The notes beneath the pieces were generated by a model that saw nothing but the letters and a program-made list of their open reading frames with translations, was not told where the DNA came from and searched no databases. Shown piece by piece: positions 33,052 through 44,069 of a DNA stretch of 64,000 nt (position 1 is the first letter of the stretch; each line of letters opens with the position of its first letter). The stretch is taken from positions 5,804,597 through 5,868,596 of the forward strand of contig ML679973.1 in NCBI GenBank assembly GCA_007922225.1, read 5' to 3'. Made by a program: the position numbers and the translations under genes. The stretch is from Emydura subglobosa. Taxonomy: Eukaryota; Chordata; Testudines; Chelidae.

Positions 33052-33540
33052 CATAGCCAGGACCACCAGTCTAGCACCTTTCACAGCTACCATATTCATG
33101 CAAAGTTAAACCACACACATATATTTGCTACTCAGAAGCTCCTCCCACCTAATGTTACAAGTGACTTGAAGAAAAAGGTTTGAGCTGCTTCCCAGAGTTC
33201 CTGTGCTCCCAGGCCAGCTGTATCTGCAGCAGCTTCCCTTAAAACTGCTTTTATTACCATTACATACATATACATACGTATATATTGCTCTCCCTGCACT
33301 GCTGAAAGGTACATCCGGGATTTATCTCTGTAATGAGAAAAGGGAGATAGGGAAAAGCAAGGGTATTTTTCTCTCACTTGGATTGTATCTCAATTTTGAT
33401 ATTAATTGTAAAAGATGCTTTTCAAATATTTAAATGTATGTGCATTCAAATATCAATTCTTCAGGATGTATTGTGTGTGACATAATCACTGCTTTATATC
33501 TCTTTGTGCTCTGTGATGTTCTGCTAGATCCATTCCCCAC
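33052..33540. other. unassigned non-coding sequence with alternating purine-pyrimidine tract
   Basis: Positions 33261-33285 alternate pyrimidine and purine without a break (TACATA/TATATA words). Nothing else recognised. Confidence 0.5.
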
Positions 33541-33775
33541 AGTAACATAGCTGGAACTGGAATCTCTTCCACAGCCAGAGCTCCTGTGTCGTCTCCTGTA
33601 GCGTATCCTTTTCGGAGAGGCTGAGACTGGAGTAGAATGAACTCCTGTATAGCCAGGATTCCTGCACTGTACCCTACAGCGCCTCCTGCTGGGAGAGGCT
33701 GAGGCTACAGAAGCTGTGAGCTCCCAACAGCTGGCACTCCTGCAGCATTTCCTATCTGTGATTTCCCCTCTCTGC
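33541..33775 (+). repeat. minisatellite of about 75-80 bp units, left part
   Basis: Two to three diverged units repeat 'gagaggctgag', a 'ctggagta' or 'ctacagaag' segment, 'actcctg' or 'gagctccc', then 'cagccag' or 'cagctgg', 'ctcctg', and 'cctacagcgcctcctgctgg'. The same unit resumes at 33913 after the inserted hammerhead-like element. Confidence 0.6.
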
Positions 33776-33784
33776 GATTTCCAT

Positions 33785-33912
33785 TTCATGCATCTGATGA
33801 AGTGGGTTGCAGCCCACGAAAGCTTATTCCCGCAGAAATTTGTTAGTCTTTAAGGTGTTACAGGACTCTCGTTGTTTTTGCTGTATACAGAGTAACACGG
33901 CTACCCCTCTGG
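33785..33912 (+). mobile_element. interspersed repeat carrying a hammerhead-like core (plus strand)
   Basis: A familiar amniote repeat: the core at 33790-33829, then 'gaaatttgttagtctttaag', 'gttacaggactctcgttg' and the closing 'gtaacacggctacccctctg'. The closing word resembles the end I remember for the family at 7465, so the two may form one superfamily. I infer relation to Penelope-like terminal repeats. It sits inside the minisatellite. Confidence 0.6.
33790..33829 (+). ncRNA. hammerhead-ribozyme-like core, plus strand
   Basis: GCAT (stem I, 33790-33793), CTGATGA (core CUGANGA, 33794-33800), one extra A (33801), stem II GTGGGT/GCCCAC (33802-33807 with 33812-33817, including one T-G wobble), loop TGCA, GAAA (33818-33821), GCTT, then ATTC (stem I 3' arm, one mismatch to GCAT). 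AGCU at 33821-33824 is self-complementary, so stem III could form in a dimer. U at 33825 would be the cleavage-site base. The extra A is non-canonical. Self-cleavage is a prediction. Confidence 0.5.
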
Positions 33913-34115
33913 AACTTTTCAACATTCCCCATAGCGCCCTTTGCTGGGGTAAGGCTTGGATTGGAATAGCATTGAGTTGAGCTAGTTCTCCTACCTCATT
34001 CCCAATAGCGCTGGGAGACGCTGAGGCTGGGATAGCTTTGAGCACTCTCGCAGCCCACCTTCCTGTCTCATCCCCTCCAAGGTCTCTCTCTGGGAAAGGC
34101 TGAACCTGGCAAATA
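33913..34115 (+). repeat. minisatellite of about 75-80 bp units, right part
   Basis: It continues the unit seen at 33541-33775: 'cccatagcgccctttgctgg', 'ccaatagcgctgggagacg', 'ctgaggctgggatagctttg', 'tctctgggaaaggctgaac'. Confidence 0.55.
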
Positions 34116-36254
34116 ACGCATGTCCTTGGTTATTTGTGTTAATTCATTATGAGCGGTGCACAGATTTACGGGGTGTACGTGACGTCTTTCCAGGCTTGGC
34201 CTCATGTGACGATCCCGTCTGACGGCTGGGAGGCTGGGTGTGTTGTCTCTGTTAGTGCTTGGCTGGAAACAAGCTCACCATGCTGCTTGCGAACCCTTCC
34301 TCCCTCTTCGTCCTTGGAAGGGCTGCTTTCTGTCAGGTGTGCCATCCAGCCATCTGTTACCAGCACCGAGCAGCTGGCATGATCGCCGTAAAGGCTGGCA
34401 GGAGCGGCCTTCCGGTGGCGTAAATGACAGCACGCGCCATTGGCTCCTTGGCAAAATGAACGGTACTTGTAGCTGGGAATTAGAGATTTGTAAACCTGCT
34501 GGTTCAAAGGAGGGTGGCATGAAGACGGCTCTGTTTGCCTCTCGCTGGGCACAGGGGCTGCCTGAGCCCCGGTTGATGCACTCACACCTGCAGGAAGGTC
34601 TCAGCTGGATCCTGCTGGATGCGTGTGGCTGTGGGAAGCTTCTGTTTCAGACACGCCAAGTTCCAAAGCCTGAGGACATCTGCATGATGATTTTTTCCCC
34701 ATTATCTCATCTGCCTTGCTCCGCTCAAAGCGGGTCCATCTGCCCTGGCTCTGCCCCTGCCAGTGGTGAGGGAGTTCTGTTCACCTGCAAATAGCTGGCC
34801 ACCTCTTCTCCCTCGGTCACTGCCACCGCACTGCAAGCCGGGGTGGGGGGTGAGACTGCAGTGGGGGTAGGCGTACCCGAGCTAGCTTTAATCTGTGTTT
34901 TGGAAGAGAGGGAGAGGAGTGTCCCGAGCAGGTACTGGGGGCAGTGAGGGAGAATTGATGGGAAGTTAGAGTCTGAAGGGAGAGCAGGGGAAGAGTCCCA
35001 AATGTGGGGTGCTTCCCTTCAGCAAGGGTACAGTCACAAACTGTTGTGGGCTGCTCAGTGAGGTGTGGGGGTTTTTTTTTCATTGTATTCTGACAGCTAC
35101 ACTCTGCACCCCTGTTAGATCCTACGGCGGGAAATGTAAGTGTTCTGCCTCACCCCAAAGGAAAGTGGGGTGGCCCCTGCTCCACAAAGGGGCATTCTTC
35201 ACCAGGAACCCTTACTAATACATTAGGAAGCACCTTTAGGTCACTTCAGTTTCTTACAATTAGAGAGGGGCTCAAACCAAACCCTTTGTCTGGGCTGGTC
35301 CGTCGTTTGTGTTCACAGCTTGAACCTCAGTGGAAACATCGACTCTGTATTCTCTGAACTTTGAGAAAGTTTGGATTTGGATGTGGATCCCAAACCCCCA
35401 CCTGGCAACGTTTGGGTCGGGGGGGGGAGTTGAGCCCCATGGCAGAGATGCAAAGTTCAGAACAGGTTCTAGTGAGCAGATCCAGGGTTTGGGTTCTGGT
35501 TGGTTTGATTCTGACATGGACCTGAGGGACAGAATTCACATCTGGGTCATGTATTTGGAACATCTTTCCACACTTTTAGACATGTGGGAGAGCTTTTGGA
35601 CTAGGGGTTCGGCTTCTGGTCCTGCCCTTTAAAGAAAGAAGCCTACTGAAGAAAAATAAACATAGATCTGGGTCCAGGTTTTGAATTGTCCCCCCACAAC
35701 ATTTCAGGTGTGTTTGGATGCAGTTCTGGTTCAGGCCCGGCTCCAATGTGCCCACCCCCGTTGTATCTGGGTGCCACTCTCTTGCCTGAAGAGGTGTCTT
35801 GCTAAGGGGGTGTGTGTCCCTTTTATCTGATCCACCAACATTCTGTAGTTGGGCAGGGTTGGATAAATGGTTCCAATTTTATCCCGTATCAACACTTCAC
35901 AGTCAGCCACTTTGTCTGCCCCACGCTGTCCCTGTTGCTCTACCCTGGTAGCGCAAGGGAACAGAATCTGTCTCTGTCTGCCCTACTTTGGATTCACCTA
36001 GCATCAGGGAGTCAACAGCAGGGGACGAGATGGCATAGCTGGCTCCTAGGCCTGAAGTCCCCAGAGGATGCGATGATTTGGTGGCATGTCAGGGTGTCGA
36101 GACGTGTAGCCTGAATATGCTGACACCAGAATATGCTGGCTTTGGTGATTTGAGTCTGTGCTGCCCTCACCTTTGAGCTGTGATAAATGTTCACCTGGGA
36201 GTCAGGGCTGAAGCTCTGCCCCTCACCTACCCCTCCAAGCTGGTCTCACTTTCC
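34116..36254. other. unassigned non-coding sequence
   Basis: About 2.1 kb. The plus-strand frame 34240-34794 (184 codons) and the minus frame 34202-34585 (127 codons) overlap and have no known domain. Positions 35230-35740 are rich in GGATCT/GATCTGG/TTTGGAT words, possibly an old dispersed element related to 36860-37030, 38230-38300, 42460-42730 and 56800-56980. Confidence 0.35.
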
Positions 36255-36520
36255 CCAGCCATCGTTTCAGTAAGGGAACCGATGAGATGTGATGCAAATT
36301 GTTTGGCACATCACCTGCCTTTGGAGGAGGGAGCCTCTGTTTGCCACAATTTATGAGCTACTCCGTGCTGCTGCAGCTTGTCCTGCGTGGGAGATCTGAA
36401 CCAATTGACAAGTAGATTAATACCAGGATGCTTTTGCTGAGATCGGTTGCCTCCAAACGGATAATCATTTATCACTAAATTACTTTCTCTAAGCCAGGTA
36501 ATTTCTGATCAACGCGCACA
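36255..36520. other. candidate conserved non-coding block
   Basis: Unique sequence with 'gtgatgcaaattgtttggc' (octamer-like ATGCAAAT neighbourhood), 'caatttatgagctactcc', 'aagtagattaatacc' and 'ggataatcatttatcac'. No repeat signature. One of the stronger enhancer-like candidates by eye. Confidence 0.3.
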
Positions 36521-37431
36521 AAAACATAGCAGTGGTGTGATGTTAGCAAGTATCCTGTTCCTTGGGCTGGTGCAACAACCAATGCAGAGGGAATCATTCC
36601 TCAAATGGTTTATGAAGCCTGATGAAAACTGACAGCTCAGGGGAAGGAGGGATATGTTGGGCTGAACCCAGTTTGTGTGATAAGTGAAATGTATGTGAAG
36701 AGGGCCTCTGACTGAAATAGTAGGAGGGGTGTCAGGAGAAGAGTGAGGGAAATTGGTAGAGCTGTGTGGGAGTCTGAGTCTGTATGCTTTATGAAGGCTA
36801 ATGTATCAAATTAGCCCACGCAAGTGCAAGAAAAGGATTTTAGTGTCTTCTGTAGAAATTGTTCCTCCTTCCACAGAAATAGACAAGGGGGAATCTGAGC
36901 TGAGGTAGACTTGAACCAGAGCCCCGGATCCAGATGTGCCCTGACTTTTATTTGTGCAAACCCCAAAGTTGGAATCCAGATCCAAAAGCCAGACGTAGTC
37001 TCTGTCTCGCTAATGGGTAAAGCAAACATCTCACATTAGATCACCTGCGTGTCTAACTTCTGGATGTTTGAAATACAGTTCTATATTAACACCCCAAGGA
37101 GAAGGCCATTAATGCTATGTACTCAATAGCAGCCCATATTCAATGGGAACTACGTATTGGAGCCCAGTATTGCCAGAGGCTTTGACTATGGCTTTGAAGG
37201 CGATGAGAGTGGAGGATACTTATCATCTGGCAGGATCAAGCCCTGAAACAGGGAGGTTGAGGTGTGTGTGTAAGGGGAGGGATGGTGGAAACATTTCAGT
37301 GTCCCAGTGGAAACCGTAATGTAATTGTCATGCTATGTCTAGGTGAAGGAGGTGCTGATTGTCTTCCTCAAGCCATGGCAGGGTTAATTTGATCATGTCT
37401 CCTAGGGATCCTGTACGTAAGTAAGTGTGTT
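36521..37431. other. unassigned non-coding sequence
   Basis: No gene recognised. 36860-37030 shares GATCC/CCAGAT words with 35230-35740. Confidence 0.4.
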
Positions 37432-37468
37432 TGTGTGTGCGCGCGCACATGCATACATGTACATACAT
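37432..37468. repeat. 37-nt alternating purine-pyrimidine tract
   Basis: Unbroken alternation through TGTGTG, CGCGCG, CACATG and TACATA words. The CG core makes it a good Z-DNA candidate. Confidence 0.85.
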
Positions 37469-39919
37469 CTACCGGGTGCACAAACATCCGTGTAAAGCAA
37501 TCAGAAGTCACTCGCTCTCTTTCTAAAGGTTCCCCTTCCTCTCCTGCTCCTCAGGGATCTGTGGCTGGGGCACACCTGCCACCCCTGGGGACTCTCTGTT
37601 TCCTAGGCCTTCCCTCCCTCAGAAGAATCCCCCTCTACAACCCGCTGAGAAAGGAGTCACTAAAAATGGTGAGGTTTGTTTCTTGACAAATGTCCCATTT
37701 TCACAGGCAGTTGAACTGAACTGCAGCTTGTGCTCCGTTCAAACATGTCAATAAACATTATTGCAAAGACGTACAAGCAATAATGGGAACATATAAAACT
37801 CACCTTTATTGCTTCTTGCCAAGAATTTACACGGTGCTCTAAGCAGCTTTTACTCCTTCAGGAGAAAGCCTTGGGATTCTGCCTTCACTGGCATGTTGAT
37901 GTCCCCAGTATGAGCAGGAGACCACGGCTGCCTCTCCTTTCACACCACAAGCGTTGGGAGATGGGATGCTATCTCCCACCACACTATTCATATCTGCTTT
38001 GGAGAACTATGACATTTAACTCCATAAAGACACAGCAGCTTAGCACCGTGTTATCGTGCGCACCAAAGTGCCTGGTGCCACTTCGCCATGTCATTGAAGG
38101 GTTGCATGAAATCCAGCTGCTGGCATAAACCATCTGTGAGCTGCCCACCTGCCTTCTTCAGATGCAAAGTTGGGTTGAGAGAATTTGTGGTCTTTCTGGT
38201 CACGGTGTGCATTTGCTCTGCAGAAGAGGGTTTGTTCAACAGACGAGGGGTGATTGTGGATGGATCTGAGAGCATGGTTCTGGTCTGGATCTGAACTTTC
38301 CCAAATGTTATGGATGTTTGGACCTTGGTTATGACTTGAGTCTATCTATGTACAAAGCAGCATCTCTCTAGATCTTCTGGTCTATGAGGCTCAGCATTTC
38401 AAGGAAATGTGAGGGCACATAGACTGCCTTGGAACCGGCTTTTTCACTGTTATTTTAAAACATCTCAGTGGGGTTGCAACATGCCAGACTCCAGCCTTGC
38501 AGAGTGAAATCCTCTGCATATCCACAGAGCCGGGGCAGCATGGATAGCAGTCAGATAAGCTTGCCCCCACCCCACTCAGTCAATGCACTTCCATGCTGCT
38601 GTGTCTGGGCTACTTCTGTCTCCATGTCTCATGCAGTCCGTGGCCTCTCTTCGGAGACTGACATCCCAGGAACAAAATATTGCTAACTGTGCTGGTGATT
38701 TTCCTGTGCACTGGGAACAGGACCGAGGCCCATGGGTTGTTGCTCACAGGACTCTGACTAAACCATTGGGTGGTAAGAACATTCAGGCCCAGATTCACAG
38801 CTTGGTCCACTGTACAGACCCTGATGGGGGCCCATAGCAGTGAAATGTCTGTGATGTGGCTGGGGAAGTACTCCCTCAGCAAGTGCTACCATTGGAGCTC
38901 TTATGGGACCCCAGTCATAAACTAAGGCTGCTTCCACCAGAACCCTGAGGGAGAGTAACAAGACCGCTAGCTCTCCCTTAGGATGAATGTGGCTCAGGGC
39001 CCAACCCCCTGCCTCAGTGTAGACGTATGTGGCCTTAGTCTCTACTAACCCAGGTCCGATTCCAACTACTTACCTAGGCCTGACGGGATCTACATTCCGC
39101 TGCCAGTCCTAGCTCAACGGTAATCTTCTTCCATAGCTATGACTGTCCCGGAGTTTGTAATGTTTCACCTGTGCCACAGCAAATATCACTTATGAGTTAA
39201 TGATGCAACAAACTCAGAGAACAGCACTGCAGCTGTCTAAATGCACCCTGGGAGGAGTAAATAATTCTAAATAATTGGAGTCACAGTAAGACCTGTTTAG
39301 AACTTGGATGGGTGAAGTTACGGTTCTTCATGACTATCCTCTGTGCATCTAATCTGCCAGTCACCATAGTATCTAGATGCCCTTCACAGCAATAGGCTTT
39401 TGCTTTGCTTTGTCACATGGTGGTAGGCAGTAAATCAGACTAGCCAGGACAATGGAAGGGAACAGCACACTCCCGCTCTACCTGTAGATTCACAAATATA
39501 ACCCTTTGTATTCCAGCACATGGGGACAGGTCCTGCTCACTGGACTCCCACTGAAGTAAGTCGAGGTTTGATGTGAATGAAGTGAGCCCAGGCACCGCAG
39601 CAGATTTTTAGTGCTGCTTTTCCTGCTTATACTGTAGCTAAGATGTCCAGTAAGACTCCTCAGCTTGAAAGTCTGCCTGGGGAGAATTAGGGACAAGCCA
39701 CACCACAGAGAGAATCCATTGCAGAAACAGGGTGGATGGAAAGCTTCCTAGCTGTCAGTCATTTAGCACTTGGGAAGCATAGGTCTGGGAAATCAGGAAC
39801 CCACTGATAACCGGCTGGGATTTCTATTCCTCCAAACTCTTAGAAACCTTGATCTACGCTTATAATAATGCACCTATGCTCCCCTGTCTGTCTTTTGGTC
39901 TCCACCTCTTCTCTTTTGT
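37469..39919. other. unassigned non-coding sequence
   Basis: About 2.4 kb with no recognised gene or clear repeat. All open frames are short and overlap frames on the other strand. Confidence 0.4.
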
Positions 39920-39966
39920 CTTACACTTAGATGTGAGCTCTTTGGAGCAGGAGCTGCCTGTTTTGT
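39920..39966 (+). mobile_element. MIR-like SINE tail, truncated
   Basis: 'gatgtgagctctttggagc', 'aggagctgcctgttttgtg' is the start of the SINE 3' segment. It is cut off where the DNA element at 39967 begins. Confidence 0.5.
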
Positions 39967-40145
39967 GTTCGTTTAATTGTGGTGCAGATGCTGGGGCTCG
40001 AGCGGGAGCCTGAGCTCTAGGACCCTGCGAGCTGGGCGTGTTCCAAAACTCGGGCTGCAGCCCCGGCCTGAACCTCTGCACTGCATTTAAACAGCTCCAC
40101 AGCCCAAAGTTTCGGGTGTCTAACTGTGCTGTAGACATACCCATC
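39967..40145. mobile_element. palindromic DNA element ending in 'gtagacatacccat'
   Basis: The right end 'gctgtagacatacccat' is an inverted-repeat end of the GGGTATGTCTAC type. Inside, 39971-39988 and 40075-40092 form an 18-bp inverted repeat with three mismatches (GTTTAATTG.. and its partner). The interior 'ggctcgagcgggagcctgag' and 'aactcgggctgcagccccgg' are likewise symmetric. It matches a turtle element I know. The left end appears lost. Confidence 0.6.
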
Positions 40146-41606
40146 GTGGTCAGTCCCAGCTGTCTGCGGTAATTATCTTCCTTGGTAGGCTTCCTGGTAA
40201 GAGGATACCTTCCTGGCTGCCCTTGTGCCTGGCTGGGCCTTGATGCTGTTCTCCAGCTGATAGCCGGGAGTCTAGGAGGTGGAGGCTGCCTGAGATGCTT
40301 TCCTTTTTTATCCCTGTTGCTTGGCTCACCTAGGAGCTTGGACGTGTTTCCTTTGCCTGTTGAGCTACTGCCCAGCTTGCCTTGCCTCATGCCAGTAGGC
40401 TGGTTGTTGGGTCTGTTGATGCTTCCTCTGGTGCTCCTCCCTGCTTCACTGGCCCTGGCTCTGCGCCCTGCCATCGCCATCCTATTGCTCAGCTCTGCCC
40501 TCTTGCCAATGGGCTGGCTGGGAAGATGCCGATGCTTTCTGCAGGGCTGTCCTCCTGCAGGATTGGCTCTGAGTGCCAATGGGTAGGGTCCTAACAATGA
40601 TATTTAGACAGCCGTGGCTCTCTAGTGCCTGCTACCTTCCTGCTTTCCCTGGCTCTGTGTTGCCCAGTTGGCTGCCTGATGCCTGGTCGTCCTCGTGGGC
40701 TGGCCTGATTCTCTGATTCCTCCTGCCAACCTGCTGGGCACGCCCAGGGCTGGCATCCAGTAGTAGCGAAGCAAGCAGCTACTCAGAGCCGCCGGATCCC
40801 CACACAAGCTCTGCGAGGTTCAGACCAACCCTGACTGTCCCTCCTGGGACAGACCCAGGGGGGTAGGAAATCCAGGAGGTCACCATCACCAACCCATCGG
40901 CACCTCTCTCTGGCAGCACAACCGCTACGGGGAGGGGCTCCTGCCATCACCCTGCCCTCGGGCAGTCCCACTTTTGCTTGCAGCCCTGCTTTGCTGATAT
41001 AAACTCCTTCCCACCATTGGGGGCCTGCTCTGGATCTCTGACACCCTCTTAACCCCTCTTGGGCTGGCTTGGGCTCCCTGTTCCTGCTTCCTTCCTCTTT
41101 TGTTTTCCCTCTGTTGCCCAGGGTTTAGCCTAACACCAGATTGAGTCATGCACAGCAAGAATTCAGCAGAGGATAATACTGGTGACGGTCCCTGGATCCC
41201 TGGGGGACCCAATTCTGCAAGCCCTCCATGGGTACTGGGCTTTTAGGATTGGGCCCTGCCTAGGGACAAGCAGCCAATCAGGGCTCTGCAGGAGGCAGGC
41301 AGTGCTCTTCCCTCTCCCTCCAGGAGCCAGGTGGCGGGGAGGAGGGAGAAGCAGGAGAGGGAGCAGTGGCACCATTGTCATAGGAGGGGAAGGGGGAGCA
41401 GAAGGAGCCCAGCAGCTGAGGGCATTTCTGCTGCCCCACCTGTGAACACTGGGTCAGCCTGCTCCTCCCTCCTCTCCATCCCTGCAACATCAGGGCTGGG
41501 AAGGGGCTAGCATCACCTCCCCTTGTACAGCTGGGAGAGCTGGCAGCAAGCTATGGCGGCAGGGTGGGCAGGGGGAGTCAGATAGCCGAAGATAGATCAG
41601 AACCAC
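40146..41606. other. unassigned GC-richer sequence
   Basis: About 1.5 kb with above-average GC, TGGCTGG/CTGCC words and a CCAAT-type 'agccaatcagggctc' at about 41271-41285. The longest open frame of the window (minus, 39860-40597, 245 codons) crosses three unrelated sequence blocks and is rejected as a gene. It could hold an old GC-rich repeat or LTR, but I cannot show boundaries. Confidence 0.3.
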
Positions 41607-41708
41607 TGTATTCAAAAATCTCATGTGATTTTTGGGACCCATCTTGTGATTCCTGGCAGGTCTGACTCATGATTGTTTTTTTAACTTTTGGGGTTGGTGA
41701 CACTGGAA
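41607..41708 (+). mobile_element. TTGCCAA-ended element, copy 4 (3' part only)
   Basis: 'aaaaatctcatgtgattttt', 'ggtctgactcatgattg', 'cttttggggttggtgacactg' match the 3' third of copies 1-3. Confidence 0.6.
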
Positions 41709-43339
41709 TCCCTGGGCGATGTGGTGACTCTACACCTCACGCCCCCAGCCCTTCTGGCCCCACAGGCACAGGGCGTGACTCCTCTGCACTCCAGGGATTC
41801 CCAGCTGCTAATCACAGCATGGTGGGGCCAGAGCAGCTGGGTGCAATTTAGAGCAGTTCTGAGGCTGCTGTAAATTGCATGGGGCCAGCTGGGCCAGGAA
41901 TCTAGGGAATGCAGAGGTGACCTAAAACACTGCTCAGCCGTAACTGTGAATTGGATCTGTTGATGACTACGGACAACTGACTAGAGTGGGAGTAAGTAGA
42001 TTCAACACATGCTTGTAAACACTAGAGTGAGCTGACAGAAGGCAACGGCCGAACAAGAGCTGGGAAATATCAGAATGGTTGACACGCTAGCGCTTTGCGA
42101 GGTTGCCGCAGGGAATCCCATTTCATCCTCATTGGCTTTGGTCGAAATGCAGCGAGTCACTCTTCACCATACCCTCATTCCCAGGGCCAGGGATGCTCAG
42201 GGGAGCTTATCCAGTGGGGAAGGAAAACTGGAAATGAAGGTCCCATCCACTCGCCTTCAGGAGTTCAGCTCGCAAAGAGCCTCCAGGGAAAAGCCAACAC
42301 CCATGACAGCTGTGCGTGGGGAAGGGGTGACTGAAAAAACCCCAAGCCTCCTTCCTGAAATCAGGCCATCAGTCTGGGGTCAGGGAACCTCCTTCTTCTC
42401 ATGTTGTCCCTGCCCTTTGGCCTCACTCTGGAGTTCCTGAGCACAGCGGGAGAGTTCCCTGCCAAGGTTTCAATCCAGACCTATCTGGGGTTTACATGCT
42501 AGTCTGCCTTTATTTGGCTACCTTGGAGATAGGTCGGAACCAAACTCTGGGTCTGAACCTCCCCTACCTGAACTCAGGAGAAGTTCCAAGCTGGATCCAA
42601 ATTGCAGGGCTGACCCTTTTCTGTGTGAACACTGTGCCTGACCATCCCACCCTCTCTGGAACAATTTCACAGCTTGCTGGTGTCACTAAAGCGGGCAAAA
42701 CCAAAATCCCAGATCTGAGCAAGCGCCGACTCTGGGGAAGTTGGGCTCTGGATTGGAAAGTCATGGCTCGGGCCCATCTCTCCTGGTGCTTTGCTCAGCA
42801 ATTGAGGGCGATCTCCCTCCCTGGCACGCTTTCCCTTCAGTGCAGCAGCTCCCGACATGGGGCGGGGACGGGAAGGAAGAGGAGGTGGTAGAAGGGCTCT
42901 GAATCTGAGAGACAAGACAATAACTTTCATTTTCACAGCATTGCAGATGGATGGAGTCCCACTGTCCCCTCCTCTGTCTTATTAACCTGGGTGTGTGTGT
43001 GTTGGGGGGGGGATAAATATTAAATTTGTATAACAAATCAGATGACAAGGTGTCGTATTGAGGAAATAAAAACGGTTGTGCTCAGGCAGCATCACACTGA
43101 CAAAAATTAGTAAACCCAGATCTTCTGCAGCTGAAGGAAATTCTAGTTCAGGTTTCCTCTGCCTAGGGACTTAGTTTCAAATGTTGAGGATAAAAATTAT
43201 CCTGAGTTTGGTAAGTGTCGGACTGGTCTGTAGTGAGTTATTTGTCTTTGTCACAAAAGCACGGCTCAGACCAGCATGGTTCTGAGACTATAGTTGGGAG
43301 AAGTCCAAGACTTTAATAATAGGAGGTGCAGCAGGGCAT
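41709..43339. other. unassigned non-coding sequence
   Basis: About 1.6 kb. A CTTGTAAACACTAG half-element lies at 42012-42025 (see 21348-21470). 42460-42730 shares GATCC/GATCTG words with 35230-35740. Frames of 121 and 131 codons at 42075-42440 and 42496-42891 have no known motif. Confidence 0.35.
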
Positions 43340-43470
43340 GATTGAGGGGCATAGGCACAGCTGTGTGGGGAATCCAGGACTGGAATAGCAGTGGGAACTA
43401 CAGGAGTCAGGGGCATTGGCAGAGCTGTGTGCAGGGACTCCAAGACTAGAGTAGCAGGTGGGGGGGACTG
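43340..43470 (+). repeat. tandem repeat, about 62-bp unit, two copies
   Basis: 'aggggcataggcacagctgtg..ccaggactggaatagcagtgg' at about 43343-43404 is followed by 'aggggcattggcagagctgtg..ccaagactagagtagcaggtgg' at about 43405-43466. A weaker unit may precede it at about 43285. Confidence 0.65.
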
Positions 43471-43720
43471 AGGAAAAAGTGCAGAGAATATTGTCAGGAG
43501 AAAAGAAACAGGGGCAAGACAAAGAGATGAAGCTAAAAAAGGGAAGGAAAAGTGAAGATTTTTTTTTCAAGAGAATGAAAAGGGCACTAGGAAAGAGAGG
43601 AAAAAAAGAGAGCAGAGGAGAGGAGGAGCTACAACGGGGGAAGAGTTGGGGGGAAAACAGTGGAAGGATTAAAATAATATACTGAAGAGAAGGTGGCAAT
43701 GAGCTGAGGAAAAAGACAGA
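43471..43720 (+). repeat. purine-rich tract
   Basis: The plus strand is overwhelmingly A and G for about 230 bp (GAGGA, AAAAGA, GGGGAA words). Low-complexity frames on both strands come from this bias. Confidence 0.7.
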
Positions 43721-43864
43721 CTCGGTGCTCACAAAGGATCAGGAAGAGTCCTGAGAGATGAAGCTAGGGTGATCCTGGAAAAGGGGGAGGAATCCCTGAA
43801 CCGTGTAGAAAAATGAGTCTGGGGGGGAAATGTAGACTACAAAAGATGAAGAGAAAAAGAGCCC
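43721..43864. other. unassigned non-coding sequence
   Basis: 'gctagggtgatcctgg' at about 43763-43778 resembles a worn TAGGGTGACC transposon end, but no partner end is found. Confidence 0.35.
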
Positions 43865-43960
43865 AATTCGAAATTCCCCAAGGCAGAGATCTTGTATTTT
43901 TATTTGCCTGTGAAGCCCCAGGTGCGCCTATGCTGCAACTATATAAATAATACATTGTGA
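43865..43960 (+). mobile_element. MIR-like SINE 3' segment, degraded
   Basis: 'gcagagatcttgtatttttatt', 'aagccccaggtgcgcctatg', 'aactatataaataatacatt' follow the order of the SINE tail. Confidence 0.4.
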
Positions 43961-44069
43961 TAATTTAGTCAGGAAAAGCCAAATATAGTGTTAATGACTA
44001 GAAGAGGGAAAGGGAAGGCTGAACAAAAACAAAACACAGAGAGATGCATTTGTTTTAAGGTGGTTAAAA

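Noticed and set aside
34240..34794. 184-codon open frame (plus)
   Set aside because: Overlapped by a 127-codon frame on the other strand, no known motif, no clear splice or promoter context.
39860..40597. Longest open frame in the window (minus, 245 codons)
   Set aside because: It runs through a MIR-like tail, a palindromic DNA element and GC-rich unassigned sequence. The translation is low in complexity (G, P, R, S) and has no domain.
41182..41520. Possible promoter or CpG island (CCAAT word, GC-rich)
   Set aside because: CpG dinucleotides are scarce, no TATA or transcript evidence, and a GC-rich repeat is equally likely.
43313..43732. 139-codon serine/leucine/phenylalanine-rich frame (minus)
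   Set aside because: A by-product of the purine-rich tract and the 62-bp tandem repeat.
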